Source of the DNA: Magnaporthiopsis rhizophila
Taxonomy: Eukaryota > Ascomycota > Sordariomycetes > Magnaporthales > Magnaporthaceae
NCBI GenBank assembly: GCA_003049465.1
Contig: PYSS01000026.1
Coordinates: 67,984-131,983, forward strand
Direction of reading: 5' to 3'
Length of the DNA stretch: 64,000 nucleotides
Part shown: one piece after another, positions 57,846-64,000 of the stretch
Layout: each line of letters opens with the position of its first letter
Numbering within the stretch: position 1 is the first letter of the stretch
Notes under the pieces: generated by a model
The model's database searches: none
Told to the model about the DNA's origin: nothing
Seen by the model: only the letters and a program-made list of their open reading frames with translations
Translations under genes and position numbers: made by a program

Positions 57846-59013
57846 TCACAACACGCTGAATGGACTCCTTTTCATTTCGGGACTCCGGGGGCTCATGGGG
57901 AGAGCAAACAAGTCCTCTTCCGTGTCTGCGTCTTTGGAGGAAATGAGGGGTCCGCCACCCACCGTGGCCGCCCCTGGGCGTCCCCCAACAATGGCATCGA
58001 GAGACGCAACCCCGACGTTTTCGGCCGCGGCGCCCGGTGCATTTCGTCCATGGAACATCGAGTATGACGACACGGCCACGTCGGCGGCCTGTGGCGAGAG
58101 CGATGAGATTTGCGCATGTCTGGCGGCTATTATAGAAACAGAAACACCACAAGCCATTGGTTAGCATAGCTCAGTCTATTTAGGTCATGCTAGGCAGCCC
58201 AGACAGAGCAGCGGAAAAGGTATTACCTTGTGATGCAGCAGCCAGCTCCGTGGGAGAGGTAGCCAACTTTAGACCCCTCAGCTTCTCACCAAGCCTCCCG
58301 ACGATGGGCGAGCGGGGTTGAGAGGGGCTGACTGGGCTCGTCGGCGGCGCCCGGCTGGCGGCCTCGACAGCGGGTACCGGCAGGCCAAAGTGCTCGATGA
58401 TCCACCGCCTCTCCTGCAGGGCCATCTCGAGCCCAACGCTCTCTCCGTTGGCCTTCATCTCGCGGTCGGCCTCGGCCTGCAGCTCCGAGAGCCGCTTCTT
58501 AGCCCAGATGGTGTGCAGCACACCCCGTGTGCCCACGTCCCTCGAGTCCACCCCGAGACCCGGGTGGAAAATGGCGGGCATGGGCTTGGTGTGCAGCGCA
58601 GGAACCCCTTTGCCCTTGGATATCGTCACTAGGGGCGGGATTGGGGCGCCAGGCGGTAGCAAGAAGTAGACGCGCCGGTTGGCACCGCCCTCGGAGGTGT
58701 CTGAATCGCGGATAGGCAGGACGGTGGTTTTGCCCTCCCATGAAACTTCCCAGTCAGCTGCGGGATCGCTGCTGTCGCCCTCGGGTGCAGATGCCGACCC
58801 GCCTGACGAGCCACGGACCGCGGCAGATGGATCCCAGTCCACCATGAGGATCTTGGTTCCCTCATTTCCCTTCCCGGTCTCGAACTCGAAGCGTGATAGG
58901 GCTAACCCGGATGAGGGCGATGTGGGAGTCTCGACAACGTCGAGCTTCTCTGTTTCTTGAGACGACGGGAAGCCCGTAACAACCGAGGGTGTCGGCTTTG
59001 GTGGAGCTGCCAT
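57846..59013 (-). CDS. Conserved-looking protein of unknown function
   Basis: Exons 59013-58227 and 58126-57846 (GTAATA...AATAG), 355 residues. Not recognised. A Ser/Pro-rich start is followed by a central stretch with regular hydrophobic and charged pattern: KILMVDWDPSAAV, RVYFLLPPGAPIPPLVTISKG, PMPAIFHPGLGVDSRDVGTRG, LHTIWAKKRLSELQAEADREM and EMALQERRWIIEHFGLP. These look like a structured domain of about 150 residues, with a coiled-coil from IWAKKRLSEL on. The second exon is Ala/Gly/Ser-rich with an acidic end (KDADTEEDLFALPMSP). No membrane segment or signal peptide is seen. The intron is inferred from signals and keeps the frame. Confidence 0.65.
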
Positions 59014-62000
59014 GATGCAGTGTGCGCGCGCCGTCTATGTATAGGTGTAGGTATTTATAAATAGATACGGACGAGAGGGTGTTTGTCGATCGAGACGCAG
59101 CGGCGATGCAGTGAAGGGATAAAAAAACAAAAAAAAAAAAAACTAGACGCGGTCCGTGGGCACCCCAGCAACGCAGAGGGGCGAACCAGCAAAAATAGAG
59201 CCACCAAGGGAGGGAAAGAAAAATAGAAGAAATAGAAAACCCCCAATGGCAGCCAGCAAACACCCTAGGCGGGAATGCGGGTGTGTGCCAGACTGGCGGG
59301 CATATCGGTTCCCCAAAAGGAGGTCAGGCAGCCTAGCGGGCCCGGCGGGGTGGTTGTTGGTAGAACAAGGTCCCGTGAGGCGCCGGCGACGGAATGATCC
59401 GAATCCAGACAGGCGTAAGTTGCCGATCGAGAGTCCGGCCGGACAGGCACAGCGACAAAACAGACGGGGGCGAAGCACAGAGACAGGGAGATGGGGCAGA
59501 AACGATGGTGGGCGCGTTGTAGGGCTTGAGCTATGGGCTCCGCTCGGGGGTGTGCGGCATAGAGGGTGAGGTGGGCAGCCAGGAAATGTGCCCGCCCGAG
59601 GTTGCGCGGTGGCGGACGAAGCACGTGGTCTGAAGGTGTGCTGTTACCGACCCCAGGGTGAAGGGAGGGCCAGCCGGGACGATTTGGGCCGCTGGATAAA
59701 TGACTGGGCGAGCCGATACAACGATACGGGGGCGGGAATAGATGGATCTATCAACGTGAAAAGGCATTCTTTCTGGTGATCGGGGACTACACACACAAGA
59801 AGCAGTTTGCGCAATCACTGTCGCATGAATTTGGGCGACGAGGGCGATGACCGGGCAGGCAGGACAGGCACGACGCACGCCGCCTTTCTCCAATACTTTC
59901 CAAAACAGCTCTCCGAGTAAGATGGCCCGCCAAGAAAATGGTGTTCAGCTCCGCGTCCGCCCAAAGGGCACGTTGGAGGCCAAGATGGGGAGGTGGGTGG
60001 GGAGTGGGGATCTGTAAGGCCGGCTGAGGAGCACCCAATTGATGATGGTATGACAGGCAGACATCGGGCTGGATAGGGTCCATAGTTTGAGGGTACCATG
60101 GGTAGGTAGGCAAGTAAAGGGAGCCGGCTATGTAAAAGATGCTGAGAAGGATGCTAGACCACGGCGAAGAGAAACGAATAGTGAGCCCAAGGGCTGCGAC
60201 ATGGCGCAACGGGAACGGCCCACCGCGATCACTAGCCGGCTGCGGCGTGTGGAAGATGGAACGAGATAGCGTGCGCCTATGCGCTCACTGAGGGGTCGGA
60301 TCGATACCACCGTCTGGCGTCTGACTGCTTCCCCATGCTCCGGCTGCTCTTCTGGTGCCAGGGACAGAAGGGCTGGGGCTCGGCCGTGATTGCAGTAAAC
60401 CCCTCATCCTACATTGCATATGGGATGCAGACGGTGATGCCAGGGCGAGAGATAGCGAGACTCGACCCTCCCCATGGAGCCACGGTTGGTCGAAAAGGGG
60501 GTCTTGGCTCAATACCTGCATAGGACAGGCGGGAGGTCGGGGCCCAAAGGAGCCGTGACGTGAGGGGCAGGGGGCCAGGAAGGTCGCATCCGCTGGAGCA
60601 GGCGGGCAATGATTAACGCTGGTCAATCAATCAATCGAGCCGGGCTGCCACCACAACTGGTGCAGATCATGTGGCCGGGTCGGCGGCTCAGGTGTTGAAT
60701 TGAAATCGAAGGCGGACGGACCAGGACTGGAAACACCAAGCATCCAACTGACTGCTCCCGCAAGGTCGCTGTGGATGAGGCAAGGCCAGACAGAGCCAGA
60801 CGGACGACCGTGACCAAGGGAATGAGAAGTGGGGGTGGCCCCATTTCTTCCATGTGGGCGTTGGTAGCCAAATATAGAAGTCATAAATCCTGACTAGGCT
60901 AGGGCGCTGCATGCCGTGTGACATGCTGGCCGTGCCCGCCCAAAACGGCACCGGCACATCATTGGCCTATAGGTTGGCAGGGGACGGCCGACAAGAGCAG
61001 AGCCCATGCTTTTGGGGCACAGGCCGCCGACGGTCCGTCCGGTCGGTGATGGGAGCCAGGGCCGGCTCCATGCCAATCTTCCGTGGCTATCGTGGGCGAG
61101 AAAGGCTGGATCATGCCGCGACATACCAGCCGTCCGTGGAGGAGAAGAGCTCCGTAGAAGCCGATGGAACAATGATTGGATGGGTCGCTGCAAGGTCTCC
61201 AGCTGCCTGCAGAGCAAATTCACCTGGTGGGGTTGAGCATCCGCTCCAAAACTGCGAGGAAGGAAGCTGGGGCTGAGAGGTCGGGAGGGGTAGCTGCTTC
61301 CATACCAGCAAATGCCGCGGGGCTTTTTTTCTTCTGTGCTTTCTCTCTCTCATGTCCCGCCGCGTACCGACCGAGCCGCAAGCTGACAGGAAATTTTGTC
61401 GCCTTGTGGTCTCCGGGAACCACGGACTCGGAGAAGGCTCGCCCGCCGCCCTCCCTCGCAGCACTCAGCTCTGTAATCTCGAACAGACGCGTTGGCACGA
61501 TGTCGTCTAGCTTAACACCCTCGTCCGAAATTGCTCGCTGATGGTTTACCCACGCAAGCCACAGGCACGCGCTCTTGAGCCATGCAGGGGGAACCAGCTG
61601 GCGTGGAGCTGTGGCAGGTTCAGCCGAGCCATCTGATTTTCCCGCCATTGGCACGTGCGATCCATGTCAGGATCATCGAATTGGCTTGAAAAGAAGAAAG
61701 AAGGGAGCAAATGAGGCGAGCAGACGGAGGAATTCGGGCTAGAAAGTAAATGAAAGAGAACCGGGTTTCGCAAAAAAAAATAAAAAAAATAAAAAAAAAA
61801 AGAAAGAAGGGAAAAAAAGGAGAATGGGCAAGGACACAACATGACAGTTGAGACGGAAGCAAACACACATCACACCTCTCTTTGCTCCCTACCTGGCTAC
61901 TACCTACCATGTGCCTCAGGGTATTCCCGCTTAGACGGGTGGCGGCAGCGCAGGGAAACAAAAAGACGTGGGTTCTACAAGAGACACACACCCGATGGGG

Positions 62001-63580
62001 AGAAAGAGTCCGGCCGCCATCGGTGCTTCTCGCGGCGGGCATCTCATCCAGACCGGCACTAGGGCTTAGGCTGACGCTGGCGGCCACCGCACGAACGTCG
62101 GAAACAAGGCTGGAAGGAATGAAGCCAGCCATGATCTCGTCGGGGTTGCTTCCGAATTCGGTAAGGCCGCTCAGGACTTGGTCCTTCAACCCCGATCGCG
62201 ACCACCAAAGAAGATTGACAGTCGGTGCGCCGGACGTTCCCAAGGCTAATCGACTAATCGCCTACTGGTAGATTTCGCCGGACGCCAAAATCATGGATCG
62301 GATTCCGCTCTTTCTTTTACCACAGCGAATACGGGCGGCGGGCAAGTGCGGGTAGCCGTCAAGGCGGGCCCTAGCGCACCTGGTCTCATCGGCCCGAAAT
62401 CGCACTTCTCCATATCGGCCAGCACATAGAGTTCGCCCGGATTAGGTGCTCGGGCAGGGGGGAGGTGGTCCTGGATCAGTGAATCCCGCGACGATCTTGG
62501 CCAGGAGGGGAGTACTGTTGCAGGTTCCCGCAACCCGAGGCGACCTGTAATCGTAGTGCAGGACCGACGCCGCCTGTCTCATGGACGCCCACCCACCCAC
62601 ACACGTACCTGTGCGTATCTCTGACCAGGTTAAACATAAGATGATGTGGACAATGAGGGACGGGGGGGCGAAAGCAGCAGCACACGACATGACACGAAGA
62701 GATGCCCGGATGTGACCTAGCCAGCAAACACTGTCGATTGTTCCAACCCTTTCTTATCTGGGCCCGTCTAGGTTGCTTTTGCTACCAACCCCGTCCTTCT
62801 GCCTGACCACCCACCTGTCTGTATGTCTCAGGGTGCCCTGGCGCGTGTGATCAGATTGGCGGCGGCGGTGGCGGCGTCGGCTCGCATCGCGGTCAAAGCT
62901 GGGCCCCGAGACGTTGCCTACGCCCGTCTGTCCGAGTCCTGCCCGCCCGTCCATGACATTCGGAGCGGGCGAGCCGGGTCTCAGATGGAACGTTTTCTTG
63001 GGAGATTTCCCCACTGCGACGGCGACTTGCTGGCACGGTCCCCTTTTGATTCCCGCTTGGCAAACGCCCGAATGACAACCAGCAGCTCCCGGGGCGGCCG
63101 GCCGATCGGGAGACAATTGCAGGTGGCCAGGAATGAATACAAATTGGAAATAACTCGGCAATATCATTCAAGCACCGCCTGTGCTTTGGGAGGCAAGCGT
63201 TTCAGATTTCAGGGCAGGCTTTCTTGTGTGTTTGCCTGTCGCATTCTCAAATCGAATGGATCATCCCAGGCTGGCCACGGAACAGGTTTGGGCATCAGGC
63301 GACGCCCCAAAGGTTACGACCAAGGCTGGATGCGGGCCAATCAGGCGCCGTGGCCTGACGCCTGTCTAAAACGCAGACGGAGAGACTGGCCGGAGAAGGG
63401 CCGGGCATTACGGCGGCTTCCAGAACGCAATCGCTTGCTCGACTCTAGACAAGATTGTGCTAGGCCGTTGTGGCTGGCACGTTACCGTCCAGGCGGTGTT
63501 CCCGTCCACGCCGTCGAGAGCCTTTTCACTTTCTTGGAACAAGCTCGGCTTGGCCGCTTGCGTTGAGTCGGCGCCGAATG

Positions 63581-63627
<47 letters not shown>

Positions 63628-64000
63628 NAAAAAAAAAAAAAAAAAAAAGAACGCCCACTGGGCGCGGCTGACAGGGGCGCTTTGGCCCCGATTTGGGCGG
63701 AGAATGCTGCAAATTTAGGAGATCCCGAGAACTTTCCGATAACTGCACGCAACAAGAAAGACTTAGCCGCACATGCCCTGGTGCGCCCGTCGGATGATTT
63801 GCACCTAGGTATATCCAGGCATATCCGGACTGGATTGTATCGGTAGACAGAAACTTGTACTATTACGCCTCTGCCATTGGATAGGCGCACATATCATGGC
63901 CCTCATCCACTCGTTTATCATCCATCGCTCCATCCCCCACATTCAACGTCACCAAACAAGGCGTGCTGCTTATCCCAATGACGGCCGACAAGACGAAGAG
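59014..64000. other. 5-kb stretch with no recognised gene
   Basis: No frame with family resemblance on either strand in almost 5 kb. The longer ones, such as 207 codons at 62243-61620 (-) and 248 at 62823-63566 (+), are low in hydrophobic-helix or domain features and broken by biased sequence. The stretch holds A/T runs, a GGTACC at 60092 and pyrimidine-rich blocks. It may be the upstream or leader region of a regulator beyond the window, or contain noncoding RNA. Confidence 0.45.
63581..63648. repeat. A homopolymer with an unresolved base
   Basis: 46 A, then C, an N at 63628, and 20 A. Either a true A run or a join of two sequence pieces; the N marks an uncertain call, so nearby distances are unreliable. 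Confidence 0.85.

Noticed and set aside
8679..60097. All GGTACC hexamers as an enriched motif
   Set aside because: About 15 are expected by chance in 64 kb; only the octamer AGGTACCT seemed in excess.
62823..63566. 248-codon plus-strand frame at the right end
   Set aside because: No domain, odd composition, runs up to the N-bearing A run; may be chance.
1..64000. Secondary-metabolite cluster or new defence system
   Set aside because: No PKS, NRPS, terpene or tailoring enzymes, and genes of unrelated housekeeping roles; the only candidate, the HET locus, appears broken.

Overview
The window is nuclear DNA of a filamentous ascomycete, most likely a Sordariomycete. The evidence is genes split by many short GT-AG introns with CTAAC-type branch sites, GC-rich codon use, promoters rich in pyrimidines, and families typical of these fungi (Zn(II)2Cys6 regulator, HET-domain protein, MCT-like MFS carrier, CYSTM protein). 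A closer placement cannot be made by reading alone. No virus, plasmid, CRISPR, rRNA or tRNA gene was seen.

Layout. 1-9.9 kb: 5' part of a PPWD1-type WD40 cyclophilin (-), AIG1/FAR-17a membrane protein (+), DAHP synthase ARO3 (+) with two Gcn4/CPC1 sites upstream, nucleoporin NUP84/NUP107 (-), and the mitochondrial Cx9C protein CMC4 (-). 10-14 kb: a decayed SNF2-helicase relic and repeat-bearing noncoding DNA. 14-28 kb: MFS carrier (-), paxillin-like triple-LIM protein (+), SUMO (-), COX19 (-) and the dynamin VPS1 (+). 28.8-34.9 kb: a degraded accessory island with a broken HET-domain gene, two further broken reading frames and a 17-copy 7-bp satellite. 35-49.6 kb: a 1559-residue F-box/zinc-finger protein (-), a secreted protein (+), actin-binding protein ABP1 (-), a CYSTM protein (-) and a monothiol glutaredoxin GRX3/4 (+). 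52.7-59 kb: a Zn(II)2Cys6 regulator (+) with a 3-nt micro-exon, ESCRT-I VPS37 (+) and an unrecognised conserved-looking protein (-). 59-64 kb: no gene recognised.

Most intact genes are housekeeping: splicing-associated cyclophilin, aromatic amino-acid synthesis, nuclear pore, sumoylation, mitochondrial copper/Cx9C proteins, endosomal and vacuolar traffic (VPS1, VPS37), cortical actin (ABP1, LIM protein) and iron-sulfur/iron sensing (GRX). They do not form a biosynthetic cluster. The relic-bearing gaps (10-14 kb, 28.8-34.9 kb) look like accessory DNA inserted between conserved genes.

Exon joins were worked out by hand from splice signals, reading frame and family resemblance. The best-supported unusual signal is the 3-nt micro-exon that restores the invariant Cys spacing of the zinc cluster at 53.07 kb.
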